In this document: piece by piece, positions 41,983 through 53,772 of the stretch
How the letters are laid out: the number at the start of each line of letters is the position of its first letter
Numbering within the stretch: position 1 is the first letter of the stretch
Notes under the pieces: model-generated
Told to the model about the DNA's origin: nothing
The model's input: only the letters and a program-made list of their open reading frames with translations
Database searches by the model: none
Assembly (NCBI GenBank): GCA_014529385.2
Contig: CM043963.1
Span: forward strand, 66,382,895 to 66,446,894
Length of the DNA stretch: 64,000 nt
Source: Adiantum capillus-veneris
Taxonomy: Eukaryota; Streptophyta; Polypodiopsida; Polypodiales; Pteridaceae
Reading direction: 5' to 3'
Translations under genes and position numbers: made by a program

Positions 41983-44355
41983 TGATAGCCGTTTTTTGGC
42001 TCTCCATAATTGCCATAGTAAGTTACTCCACCCTACCAAATTCACCCAAACGCTATGGCTATCCCTACCATTTCACTGTACATAGGCGTGTGTGAGTTAG
42101 GGGGCTTTTCCCATATCTTCTTAAAAACCCTCAGCTAGCTAGTCACTCGGCTAGTTGAGCCAAAAAAAAATAAAAAATAAAAAATAAAAGTATATTATGG
42201 CCTCTTTGTGTGTAAATATTTCTTTGTATATAGGGCCTAAATAAAAGATTTTTTCATAATTATTTTGGTATTTATTAAAATATTTGTACCTAGGTGTGTG
42301 TTATTTATGCTCTGTACATTGCCTCACCATTACCACAATTTTTCTTACCATTTTTCATACTCTTTATTCCATATAGAAATATTTTCATGTAAGCTTCTCT
42401 TATATTTGGTGTAACTCCACCCCAACAAAAATCCAAAAAAACTAGTTTTATTTATGTGTATATTTTTCACTATTGTGATTTTTCCCTTCCTACATCTATT
42501 TTATTTTTTTTCTAAAAAATTAGAACACCAAAAATATTTATCTTTTTATGGTAGCCTCATAATGAGAGAGATTTCTTTTGACCCCTTTATATTTTTTCCA
42601 CTTATATTATTTATATTTGACATGTACATATTATTTAGACCCCTCAATATTTGATTTTCTTAGTTGTACTATTCACTTATATCATGATCTCAACAATATC
42701 TTCAATTATAGACCTACCAAATAAGGTCAAGGGTAGGTGGCATGCATACATGCACTATGGAGGGCTCACTCTTGGAGGTATTCAAAAGAATCATCCAAAG
42801 AAGGACCCCACAAGGACCTTGTGCAGTGGAAAAAAACGATCGGTTTTGCTGAATTTTTAAAGTTCACTTGCTCTTCGAATTTGAAAAGGTGATACAAACA
42901 AAAGTTGTAGCTCGTGGGCTGAACTTTTGCCTCAAATTTTTTCATATTTTTTTGAGCTACGCGTTGTGAGCTATGATTTTATTAGTGGACCCCAGTTTTC
43001 CCATGCTATGCAGCCACACTCTCTCTTCCACTTTATCATTTTCCTCTTTCACACACACTTCTCCACTCATCATCCCGACCTCTCTCACCACTCCTCTCTG
43101 CACCCTACTCACCTTCTCCTCAACGTTGAAGAATAAGAGAAACCATGGTGAACTCATACCTCCCACACACAATTCCATTCCAAAATTGACCACCTAGTCT
43201 CATTTTTCCTCCTCCAAATTACCCATATCTATCAAAAAAACCACAAAATTCAGCCTCTTCTCTTAAAAGACAGCATCATGGTGGTTGATTACTCAGCTTC
43301 AATTACCTTGTCTCTCAAGGAAGGTCAAGAGTGGAGAAAAAATGTACCGTCAAAGCTAGTGGACCGTCAACAAGCGTCAAAATTGGCCCTACTCAAGACA
43401 CTTGGAGCATCAACCTTGTAAGAAATCCACCTTTTCTTACCTCTTAAGAGTTTTTCTTCCTTATTTGTATCCTACATGGATACTCCCATTGTAAATATCC
43501 AATTCCATTTGTAAATTAATACTAACTCTACTAACACTAACCCACTATGAAAAGTCCTATCACCTCCATTTCTCTCCTCTCTCTTTCCCCACCAACTTCT
43601 TGATAATTCCAAGCAAAAGAAATTAGATAAATTGCTGAAAATCTAACCCAACCATGGTTAGAGGAGTAACCCTAGCCTTCAAAATTGCTATAAAAGGAGG
43701 GTGTAGCTAGCACAAAAAAGGGGAGAAGAAAGAGCACTATGCTATAGCTTGAGAAGCCAAGCTCAACCTCTTGAGAAGGAGCTCTTGAGTGGAATCTCAT
43801 TGGCATTAGGCATATGTATGTGTTGTATTAGGGGTGATTAGCAAGGAAACTCTATGCCATTGTAAGAGAGAGTGATCATTCAATTGAGAGTAGGAAATCT
43901 ATCATTTCTCCTACTAGTGTAAGCCCAACATTTGCTGAATCAAGGAGGGTGAATTTGGACTAAGCATGGATACGTTGTCTCCCTTCCAACGTGAAGTCAT
44001 AGACAATAATGATGTGTAAGTGTGTTGGTGTTTTATTTAAGTTCTTGATAGCTTGTCTCCGGGTATTGTTATCAATTTAGCCATAAATCCCACATGCTGT
44101 AAGAGGGCGATAGGGTGGAGAGGACTCCCCTGGCCTTAAGACAGTGATTGGGGTGGATTTTTTCTGGTGATGTGTTGTGGTGTAATTTACTCAGGCTATG
44201 TTGAACAAATACTAATCTCACTTTGATTGGTCATGACAGATTTGTAAGAAGGCATTAGTGCAACAAGCACCCCCTTCCCCCTTCTCTCTCTTTCTTACAT
44301 ATATATATTTATGTTTGCTTGATCATTAACGATACACTTCAAAGCAGCCCGAGCA

Positions 44356-44401
<46 letters not shown>

Positions 44402-44660
44402 TTTTAGTGTGTGAGAGTGTTCCATTGGTGTTAGGGTTAGTGTAAATTCCTTGCTTGTTTGTGGGTTGCTCTAACGATTCTCCTCTTTTGCGTCCTAGTT
44501 CGCTCTTAAACTAGGTGGTGCCCCTTGTGTAGTTGGGATTTGGCTGTGGGTTTGTTGTTTTGGTTTGTGTTGTGTTGTGCCCCAGCCCCATTGAGCAGCA
44601 CGGGAGCCTTGAGGGCTGTCTAGAGGTTGCTCTTCTTGTTGCCCGCCCCGGACCGCTTCA
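41983..44660 (+). repeat. 3' LTR of the Tat-like element (2678 bp)
   Basis: Colinear with 29692-32355. Much of the length difference is a longer CT run at about 44358-44398. Confidence 0.93.
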
Positions 44661-44664
44661 CTAC
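44661..44664. repeat. 4-bp target-site duplication CTAC (right)
   Basis: CTAC follows LTR end GACCGCTTCA and matches 29688-29691. Confidence 0.8.
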
Positions 44665-45839
44665 ACCCTCCAAGCTTAGGGGTGGTCAGTCTTGTGATGA
44701 ACCAGAAATACCTTCATTCAACAAAACGTCCTCGCCTTGAAGGTAATCGTGGCGCTGTTTTGTCGGTGCCTCTTTGGAGCCCACATTTTTCAATTTTCAT
44801 CATGATAGAGTGAAGAATGCCCACATTTTACCATATGGTAGTACCTATGTTAGTTTCTTCAAGCTCTATGTGCAAATGGCCGACACTTTTGCAAGAACCT
44901 TTCTCATTCTCTTGCAAATGGGCTATCCAAAGAAGAGAGAGGGAGATGGGATGCCAATTTTTTGGTCTTTAATTTTACCGCGGATATTACCACTTGTATT
45001 ATTTCTTCTACTACCACACACTTTCCCCAAAAAGGGCACACGTTTCACCCAAGCGACTGCATCCATGCATTCTTCGCATATTTAGAAAGGGTTTATATAG
45101 TGGTGCCAAAGATCTCTCTTGTCATGGAAAGTTGTTGAGCAAGGAGCACAATAAAGGAGCTCTTCTTCAAAGCACTTTCGCACTACGCACAACACAAAAT
45201 TCTAGCTCCACTTGCACCCATAACGCTTCATAATAACAGTGTAATGCAATGTGCGAAGGTGAATGTAATGCAATCTGTGAAGGTGTATGTAATGTCGTTA
45301 TTGTCTGTAGTGCTCATTATTACGCTATGATTTGGAGCCAGATTATGAAAATTTGTAAACATTTATCTATTTTTCTTAGAAAAGCACTTGAAGCATTTGT
45401 TATTTTTCATAAATAATTGCTCCAAAATATTATAGATATTTTGTTATTAATTAAATTAATCACACCCACTTGATTAATATAATTTAGCATGCTTCACAAA
45501 ATGAGATGAAGAAAGAGGGGGAGAGAGAGAAACAAAGAGAGATCAAAGAGAGATGAATGGATGGCAAGACAAAAAAAATTCATAACTTAAAGTATACAAA
45601 TTTTTTATGATTCTTCTTCCAAAAGATCTCTACAGAAGTGTCATCCAAATATAAGCCCATGGCTCCTAAATAAAAAAAAGAGAAATAGAATTGTCATTTG
45701 TGGATGTGTTGTCTTCATCATGTTTGAATTCATCATCCTCCATCTCATCATCATCATGGCAATAATCCTCACTAAGGGTGGCAATCGTGGGACTTAAATC
45801 ATCAATCTCTCTCCTCTATCTCCCCCTCATCCAAAGTAG
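44665..45839. other. Right flank of the large gypsy element
   Basis: No recognised gene. A TTTATATAGTGG TATA-like motif lies near 45092. The sequence from 45240 on is AT-rich. Confidence 0.4.
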
Positions 45840-48240
45840 TAGGTTGGAGAGGGTTGAAGATGGTCTCCACTTCATTAGTGGAAGAAATGGTTCTCCCTTG
45901 AGGTGTTATGGGAACTACGACCCAAAGTTTTGGTTGGTGGATTGATGGGATATAGATGACCTATAGAAGAGAAGTTCAAAGTGAGTAACATTGGTATAGT
46001 TAATGCTACAAGAAAATAAGGGTAAAGAAGGTAATCATTCACCTGCTCACAATTGCACGGAAAAACTAAATCATCATACCTCCCTGCACTAGATTCCACC
46101 ATGTAAAGGCCACTCTCATGGCGTCTACACATTTGCAAACCACTTGCACTCAAATATGAAGGTATGAAAGGTTATAAAATTGACCTTTAGTATCCTTTTA
46201 GTAGTCCCACAATACTTGGCTTCATCACCATCTGTGTCAAAGTTGCCCATGATGCCACAGTCCATGGTGGTTCAACGCTTTTGTCATTGTGGCCTACACA
46301 AAAGTGTTGACCCTTTGACCACATAGAGTGAAAGGAAAGGCACTTGAAAAATAGAAACAATTCTTATATCAATTACAATTACAAAGATAAAATCAAGGAA
46401 AAACTAAACAATATGGTTTAAGTATATGAGTACTCTACCTTTGGCACGCAGCCTTGTGCATACTCCCATTCTTTGTCAGTTATGTCTTGTCCACGTGCTT
46501 TTGCTTTGGTCATTCTCTCATGAATCCACTTGGAACCAATGAGTTATGGGAAACATGCAAGGTATCGAGGCATTGGGGGTGCCCTCTTGTATCCATGCGC
46601 TTACTTCCATACTTACCTCTCATGCAAACACATTGCCATTTCCATTGTCCACAAATCCACCCACTTGGTCATAACCTTTGCATTGAGGATGCAAAATTTA
46701 TTGGCCACTCGAGATAGATTCATATCCATGTTAAATAATTTTCCCTTTCCACTTGGAAAGTGTGAAGTTATCCTTGCATCCTCCTCATCTGACCACATGT
46801 GAGGCATTAAGGGATCAAGTTGTGCCAAATACTTTGAAATGTAAACAAATGCATCTTGCACAATCCATCCTTAGGCCATGTATGTCTCTAGCTGGGACCG
46901 TGGTCTCACAAAATCTTTGAGAGTCTTTAAAAACCTCTCTAGAAATAACATCCATCGTGCATGCACTACTCCACATATAGAGATCTCCTCAACCACGTGA
47001 ACCAAGAGGTGGATTTAGCTAAGAAGATTGGGGAAATGCATCCTCAATGGCACACACAATTTCCATGGCAAGTGTGTGAGCCGAAGAGATGGAATCAATT
47101 TCAATTTCTTTGGAGCTTACAAATCTACAAGATAACACACAAGAGTACATTAAGTGGGTGTCGGGGATATTGTGTACATAGAAAAGTTTAGATGAGTGGA
47201 GATGTGACGTACATTACTAACTCTCCGAGTTTGAAAATAGCTTTCTTCACTTTCTTGTCTCGGCATATGCACGTACTCATTAGCAAAATGAACTACAATG
47301 TCAAAAGAGGAAAACAAAACATGAGAGAAAGTCATACATACAAACCAATATCTAAATGAAATGAGGGAGAGGATAAAAAAAGAGAGAAAGAAATACTAGT
47401 AACATCTTGTGCCAATCATGGGACTTCAACCCATAAAACTGAACAATTTCACCTTTCTTTACTTTTGTGAAAGCTCCCTTAGTGACCTCATGTATCCCGT
47501 TGGTGTGCGAATAGATACAATGTAACTAGCTCATCTTTGGTAAGCATCCATGGTGCTTTAGGAAGCACAATATTCCCATTGGGGTCTCGATGTGGAGTGG
47601 GATAGGCGGGGAGAATTTTCAAGGCCCTCAAATCCTCCCTTGCCCCAAAGAGTTTTTTTTTGCCAATAATGTGGTCCCATAGGGTGTGAGATACATTCTT
47701 GAATATATGCATGGGATCCAAGAGGTGCTGTATTTTTAAGTCCTTCCAATATGGAAGCCTTAAAAATATGGAATACCTTGACATACCTTTTGGTGGAGTA
47801 GTCGGGGTTGGATCACTGTTGTAGTACTCTTCTCAAATAGTCGCCCAATCTACCATTGTGCGCTTTAGTGTGTCTTCCCATTTGTTGGAGCCTTGTATTT
47901 ACTATGACTTTGGGACAAGAAAAAATGGTTGTTTGAGTGGATTACCTTGCACAAGTCATCTGGCCTCTCCATCACCAATGATGGCCCACAAGTAGGACAA
48001 GCATTGTGGTCCAATGTAGACAATCCTGCACTCATATCACATCGTTAGAGGAGATCTTTAAACTTCAAATGGTAACAAGAGAGAAAAATGAAATTAACAT
48101 ACCGGAAATCTCTCCAAGCCCCCGTAGTTGTGCATAGTCCACATAAGGATTCCCTTCACAATGGCCTCTCTCCTCTCCTTTGGAAGTGATACATCTACAA
48201 CGGGGATACCTCTCTATAAAATCCTCCTGTAAATCTATTG
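45840..48240 (-). pseudogene. CACTA (En/Spm-type) TNP2 transposase relic
   Basis: Minus-strand fragments in order: CPTCGPSLVMERPDDLCKV-like upstream piece (about 47935-48010), FLRLPYWKDLKIQHLLDPMH then IFKNVSHTLWDHIIG (47784-47488; TNP2 has PYW..L..RHNLDPMHIEKN), YGLKSHDWH near 47420, GWIVQDAFVYISKYLAQLDP (about 46870-46613) and a C-terminal VIYIPSIHQPKLWVVVPITP piece near 45930. Stops and frameshifts separate them. Terminal CACTA repeats were not found. Transposition would have been by cut and paste. Confidence 0.72.
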
Positions 48241-48479
48241 TGTCATGGGGGTAAGAGAGGGAAGGAGAGAAGGGGAAGGGGATGGAGAGATAGACATAGT
48301 ATGTGCTAGAGCATTAGAGTGTCTGGACTCTCTTCTCCTTATTAGCTATATAACCAAAGTGAATGTAATGGGTGGATGCCTGGACATGGCCATTGGTCAC
48401 TTGGCCTAAAACCTAATACTCTCCACTTGAAGGTCGATGTGGCCCAAGTGGCTAAAGAATGTAGGGACTATTATGTACA
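48241..48479. other. Junction between the CACTA and copia relics
   Basis: No feature recognised. Confidence 0.4.
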
Positions 48480-49048
48480 AAAAGTGAAGCATGACTGTAG
48501 CTTCACCGTACACCCATCATCCATTGGGTTTTCATTCGTGTGAGCTTTGAGTAACTCAATCCGTTTGCTAGCCAAAATATCCCGTACCACATGATACCTG
48601 ACCTCTATGTGTTTTGACTTGGAGTGAAACACGGGGTTCTTTGCTAACACAATTTCACTCTAACTCTCACAGTGTAGCACTGGATCCTGGTGTATACCAA
48701 GGTCTCCCACTAGACGAGATAACCATATAGCTTCATTACTAGAACTAGAAACTACAACATACTCTACCTCAATGGTGGAAGACAAAGTGCAATTTTGGAT
48801 AATGATCTCCAAGAAACTATTGCTCTAACAAACAAGAAAACATAGACAAATGTGGATCGCCTAGTGTCCACACAACTTGCATAATTTGAATCAATGTATC
48901 CAACTATGGATGCATCACTGTTCCTAAAGCCTAAGCACTCCCAAATGAGCCCTTGATGTATCTCAAAATGTGCTTCACTGCTTCTCAATGCCTTTTGCCT
49001 GGGATTTCCTGTAACCTGCTGACCACTCCCACTTTATATGCGATGTCT

Positions 49049-49102
49049 GGCCGTGTGCTAACCATGGCAAACATTGGCCGTGTGCTAATCATGGCAAACA
49101 TA
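49049..49102 (-). repeat. 27-bp tandem duplication in copia RT/RNase H
   Basis: GGCCGTGTGCTAACCATGGC unit (27 bp) occurs twice, in frame, giving the repeated peptide MFAM(I/V)STRP. Confidence 0.88.
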
Positions 49103-49394
49103 AGACTGCCAACTGTCAAAGAATACGACACCTTTTCCATCTTTGCCTTTTCAGTATCTGATTTGGGACAATCATGTTTGCTAAGTTTTTTGTATGCAGC
49201 CATTGGGGTACTCAATGATTTCCCCGCTTGCATATTAAAAGGTTGAAAGACCTTGTGAATATAGTGTTCCTACAAAATTTCAGGTATACCACATTTGCGA
49301 TCTCTCTTGATACACATACCAAGAAAGTGATGTGCCTCACCCAAATCTTCCATAGCAAACTGGTTGATTAAGGTATCCTTGAGAAGTGCAATCT

Positions 49395-49454
49395 CATCTT
49401 TTGACTTTCCGGCTATGAGCATATCATCTTTTGACTTCCTGGCTATGAGCATAT
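49395..49454 (-). repeat. 30-bp tandem duplication at the copia RT active site
   Basis: CATCTTTTGACTTTCCGGCT unit (30 bp) occurs twice, in frame, giving MLIARKSKDD followed by MLIAGKSKDE directly after YVDY. Confidence 0.9.
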
Positions 49455-52384
49455 AGTCCACATAGAAAATCAGAATGATGAGGGAACCATCCTTCAACCT
49501 CTTTGTATACAAGCAGTGATCCTTTTGGCTCCGCACGTAACCTTGTGACTGAATGTACTTATGAAACTTGATATACCGCCTTGAGCCTTGCTTTAATCCA
49601 TACAAAGATTTCTTGAGTCTACACACCAATTATGCCCGCGTTGGCTTCTTAGGCTTTATCGCAAAACCTTCTGGTTGTTTCATGTAGACATGCTCTTCAA
49701 GATCCCTATGAAGAAATGTTGTCTTCACATCCATTTGGACCAATTCCAAGTCCTTGATGGCTACTAGACCAAGCACAAGATGCAATGTAGTCACCTTGAC
49801 CACTGAAGAAAATATTTCATTGAAATCCACGCTTTCTTTTGTTTGAACCCTTTAGCAATCAATCTAGCCTTATATTTAGGCTCGAGATCATCGGTGATAG
49901 ACTTCTTCTTGTACACCCATTTGCATGGAAATGCCTATTTACCCACAAGTAACTCTATCAATTCCCAAGTTTCATTTGCCTAAGATTGAGTTATACTCAG
50001 ATTGCATAGCCTCCTCCCACTTCATGCTATCATCCATTTGAATGGCCTCTTTGTAGCAAGTGAGTTCACTGCAATCAGTGACCAGCAAGTAGTTTAATCC
50101 TGTATCAAAATGCTAAGTGCACGAGATACTAGTAGATCTCTGAAGTGCCTGACTGCTAGATTCTGCTCTCTCTTGAGAAACATGTCTGTGTGTACTAGTG
50201 GAAGGTGCATCACTAGCACGTTCAACATTTTGTGTAATTGGTGGTGAGGAAACATCCTCAAACCGTACTCTGTGATACTCAATGTCTTTATTGGCTTTTT
50301 ATGCATCTAAGATTTGTTGAATATCACCTGTGAGCTTCGTATAACCTTCTTTGGTTCCGCCAAAGACAATATCCCATCTCTTCGTCCAACCAATGAAGAT
50401 TCACTTGTGTGATTTGGGGTCCAGCTTTTGTCTAAGCGCTTTTGGCACATGTGAGAATACCTCACACCCAAATACACGTAATCTATCATATTGGGCTCTT
50501 TGCCCGTCCAGATCTCCTGCGGAACCTTGTACTTTAGTGGTGTACTAGGTGACCGATTGATCAAGTAAGCAGCCGTCGTGTAAGATTCTCCATAAAATTC
50601 TTGAGGTAAGTTGGCCGTGGACAACATAGAAGTGATCTGCTCTTGAATGGTTCTATACATTCTCTCAGCCACACCATTTTGGGCGGGTGTGTAAGGCATG
50701 GTAAACTGTCTTCTAATGCCTTGTTCACTGCAAAAGTCCTTGAACTCAGACGAGATGTACTCGCCTCCATCGTGACTATACAAAGCTTTAAGATTTCTAC
50801 CCAATTGGTTCTCTGCCAATGCTAAGAACTTCTAAAAGACATTAAAGACGTTGCTCTTCTGCTTCAAGAGATAAACCCACACCTTTCTAGTAGAGTCCTC
50901 TATGAAAGTTAGGAAGTATAATGCTCCCCCTAGGGACTTGACTGGCATAGGTCCACACAAGTTTCTATGAACAAGATCTAGAGGACTCCCTAAATCCTTG
51001 TTCAAAGGCGCTGATGTCAACCTAGTCTATATGCCATGGATACAATGCTCACATAAAGTGAAGTTAGAGTAATCTAACACAGGGATATAACCACAATGCT
51101 GCAAGATTTTAATTCCCTTCTAACTCATATGGCCTAGCCGGCTATGCCAAAACTCCATAGACGGAAGCTTGACTACACAAATAGAATCCTCTTTCACAAA
51201 AGAGACATAAAGTGAGTACAATGAGCCAGAATTTTGGTCTTTAAGCATGACCAAATTTCCCTTCTTGATAATCCAAGAACCATGAGCAAATATGGTAGTG
51301 TAACCCAAATCATCCATCTGTCCAACTGGCATAAAATCTTTGTCAATTTGGGTACATGTTTGACATTATGCAGCATAAACTTAGTGCCATTACGCATAGA
51401 AAACTTGATGCTGCCCACACCGCATATATCAAGCTCATAAGAATTTCCTAGCTTCATTGTGCCATGCATGGCACTATATGCAGAAAACCACTCTTGTGAG
51501 GAGTCACGTGAAAGCTAGCACCCGAGTCCATAATCCAATTCTGTGCATAACACTTGTCATGAGCTAACAATGCATCAGGACTCAAATTTGATGTGAAAAT
51601 CAATAGATCATTTGACACTTCGGAAACTTTTTCAATGGCTAATGACTCAACCACATTAATTTCTTCAAATTTCATGCTGCTTTTAGGTTTGCCAGACTTT
51701 GAGTTCTCTTTGCCCTTATCACGCTGCATTGTGCGGTAATCTTTCTTCAAGTGTCTCTTTTTATGGTAGTAGTAACACTCAACATTTTGCATACCATGCC
51801 CACTCGAATCAAATGATTGACGTCTAATATCCTTAGTGAGAAACACATAAGCAACACTACTAAAAACTAGCTTGCCATTGGGTGCAATTGCTTATGGCTG
51901 TGTTGAAAGTATCCCATGACTGTGGTAGCGAACATAGCAAGAAAATGACCTTCATCATCATCGAAATTGAGACCTTTTGAAGTAAGCTATGAATACACAT
52001 TGTTGAACTCCTTCAAGTGAGACCTAACATTAATGCCTTTTTTCATGTTCATGCACATCAATTTATTTATATAAAAACCTTGTTCGAGGCGTTTCCATCC
52101 CAAGCCTGACATAGAGCATTCCACAAATCTTTGGCATTGGTATTATCAATTATGGTAAAGTAAATGGATTCACCAAGGTGTAGACGAACGGTCACCATAT
52201 CACGCTCACTCTAGTCATCCCACTCATCATTAGTGCACGCATTATCACTTCTTGCATGCAAGGGTGCTATCAAGCCTTTGTTGATCAAAACATCTTTCAT
52301 ACGCTACCGCCAAATGACAAATTTTGAGCCATCAAAATTTTTGATATAGTATCCTTCTCTTTCGGGGGCACTACTCACAGCCAT

Positions 52385-52642
52385 GATTAAGAGAGTGTAG
52401 CCAAAAACTTTATGGCGAATTGCTTGGGATGATTTCGACAGAGTTTCCCCTATAATAGGAGCAAAAACTCAAACCAAAAGTAGTAAAATCACTGTGTAAG
52501 CACAACTAGAAGTGTCAAGAACGCAAAAAACGGATTCGCGAGAAAATTTTGGCAGAGTCTCCTCTGTATGGGGAGCTAACTCTCAAACCCGATAGACCAA
52601 AAGTAACGCATAAACTGCTTAAAACAACCATTGGGCATATAC
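52385..52642. other. Former leader region of the copia relic
   Basis: Two related phrases (GACAGAGTTTCCCCTATAAT near 52438 and GGCAGAGTCTCCTCTGTATG near 52551) suggest a degenerate copia leader. No gene. Confidence 0.35.
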
Positions 52643-52647
52643 TGCAC
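52643..52647. repeat. Target-site duplication TGCAC (left)
   Basis: TGCAC before LTR start TGTTAAAG; repeated at 58364-58368. Confidence 0.93.
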
Positions 52648-52868
52648 TGTTAAAGAATATGATGTTAAAGAATATGCCCATTGTGCTATGGGCGGCCGGA
52701 CACTGACTATACTATGTTGTAAATATACTTTGGATAATAGTTCAAAAGAGAAGAGCAGCTCGTTGAATGACTGGTGCAGGGTAACGATTGTGTGTGTGTG
52801 TCTCGATGTGTGTTGGTGTGTGTGTGTAGTCTTCTTTCCTACCTTCTCCATCACCTGCGTACTCTACA
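52648..52868 (+). repeat. 5' LTR of the copia element (221 bp)
   Basis: Begins with a near-tandem 15-mer (TGTTAAAGAATATGA then TGTTAAAGAATATGC) and ends ACTCTACA. Contains GT runs. Confidence 0.95.
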
Positions 52869-52871
52869 AAG

Positions 52872-52883
52872 TGGAATCGGAGC
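52872..52883 (+). promoter_or_regulatory. Degenerate initiator-Met primer site
   Basis: TGGAATCGGAGC begins three bases after the LTR and differs from TGGTATCAGAGC at two positions. Confidence 0.65.
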
Positions 52884-53772
52884 TCAGTTTGAGGAGCTAC
52901 AGTCAATACACAGGTTTTCGTAGCTCTGGAAAACAGCAAAAAAGAGAGGTTTTTTGGTCATAACTCCCTCACCCGAACTCGGAATACAGTGATCCAGGAG
53001 TCTATCTTTATGTTTTTAGGCATTTCGGACGCATTGACATACTCAGATTTGCAAGAATCTGCAATTTTTTGCAGCAAACAGCCAGTTCACACAAGCATAG
53101 GAGATGTCCAATTTTGCACTCGACAGTAGATTTACAGGTTACAGGTGAAGAGTTCAGCATTTACACAGGTTTTGGAGAGCGACATAGAGCTTTTTCATCA
53201 TGATATTGTGTTATCGAAGATTATGTTTGGTTGTTGTGGGTCCGTTATGGACAGCCGCCTATGTAAGAAACGTTGTGGGAAGAAGTTGAGGTGGTTATAT
53301 TGTCAGATTGAGTAGTTTGTGGTTATGTATGGATATGCCGTCAATGTATTTTGGAAAACTGCAGCCTTTGTGAGGGTCGAGTGAGGTTTTTTGAAGCCTT
53401 GCCTTGGGAGCTTTGGTACCTTGGCAAGGTGGATTAGGTATTGGAGCGAACCCCCGACTGGCCCCGCGAAAGACCTCATATGTCGTTTACGACTATGGGA
53501 AGAAGGTGGATGTATGGATATGTGGTACAGGACAGCGTATGGATTGCATTTGCATACAGGTCCATGTGAACATTTTTTTAGAGTATTTATGCATAGTACT
53601 AAGTCAGCCTGTGGCAAAGTGAGTCAGTGGATTTTCCCTTGGCAGTGAGAGATTTTCTGTCAGTGTTTATGAGCACTTTGGTTGAGATTGTCACTTGAGA
53701 TATTGTCCGAATATAAACAAAACTCTGCCGAAATTTTGTCAAAATCCTTTGAAAGAAATTGAGAGAGTGAAG

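Larger units (their letters stand above)
29692..44660 (+). mobile_element. Large Tat-like Ty3/gypsy element with pre-gag ORF cassette and nested solo LTR
   Basis: TG..CA LTRs (29692-32355 and 41983-44660), primer site, polypurine tract and 4-bp target duplication CTAC bound a 14,969-bp element. Removing the nested solo LTR and its duplicate leaves about 12.3 kb. Order: LTR, four small ORFs (two duplicated pairs), gag, protease, RT, inactive gypsy RNase H, archaeal-type RNase H, integrase, LTR. The dual RNase H marks the Tat lineage. Extra ORFs before gag recall Ogre-type members, but these ORFs are not ones I recognise. LTRs differ by about 1-2% by eye. At least four coding lesions and the solo LTR make this copy non-autonomous. 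Confidence 0.93.
48480..52384 (-). pseudogene. Decayed Ty1/copia element (-), gag to RNase H
   Basis: Gag begins at an ATG at 52384 (EREGYYIKNFDGSKFVIW). Then come a degenerate zinc knuckle (CYYYHKKRHLKKDY; a Cys is lost), protease WIMDSGASFHV (51540 region), GAG-pre-integrase EFWHSRLGHMS, integrase core (PLDLVHRNLCGPMP, SHDGGEYISSEF, YTPAQNGVAER), RT (FLHRDLEEHVYMKQPEGF, CRLKKSLYGLKQGSRRY, FYVDYMLIARK) and RNase H (VGYIDSNYASCVDTRRST, NPVFHSKSKHIEVRYH). YVDD is changed to YVDY beside a tandem duplication. Many stops. The 3' end is cut near 48480. No LTR or primer site was found at either end. Confidence 0.88.

Noticed and set aside
44656-44664. CACTACA as the terminus of a CACTA transposon
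   Set aside because: It is formed by the LTR end (..TTCA) plus target duplication CTAC followed by A.
52631-52963. 110-aa frame over the copia 5' LTR (and 58022-58261 at the 3' LTR)
   Set aside because: LTR sequence; the similarity between them is LTR identity.
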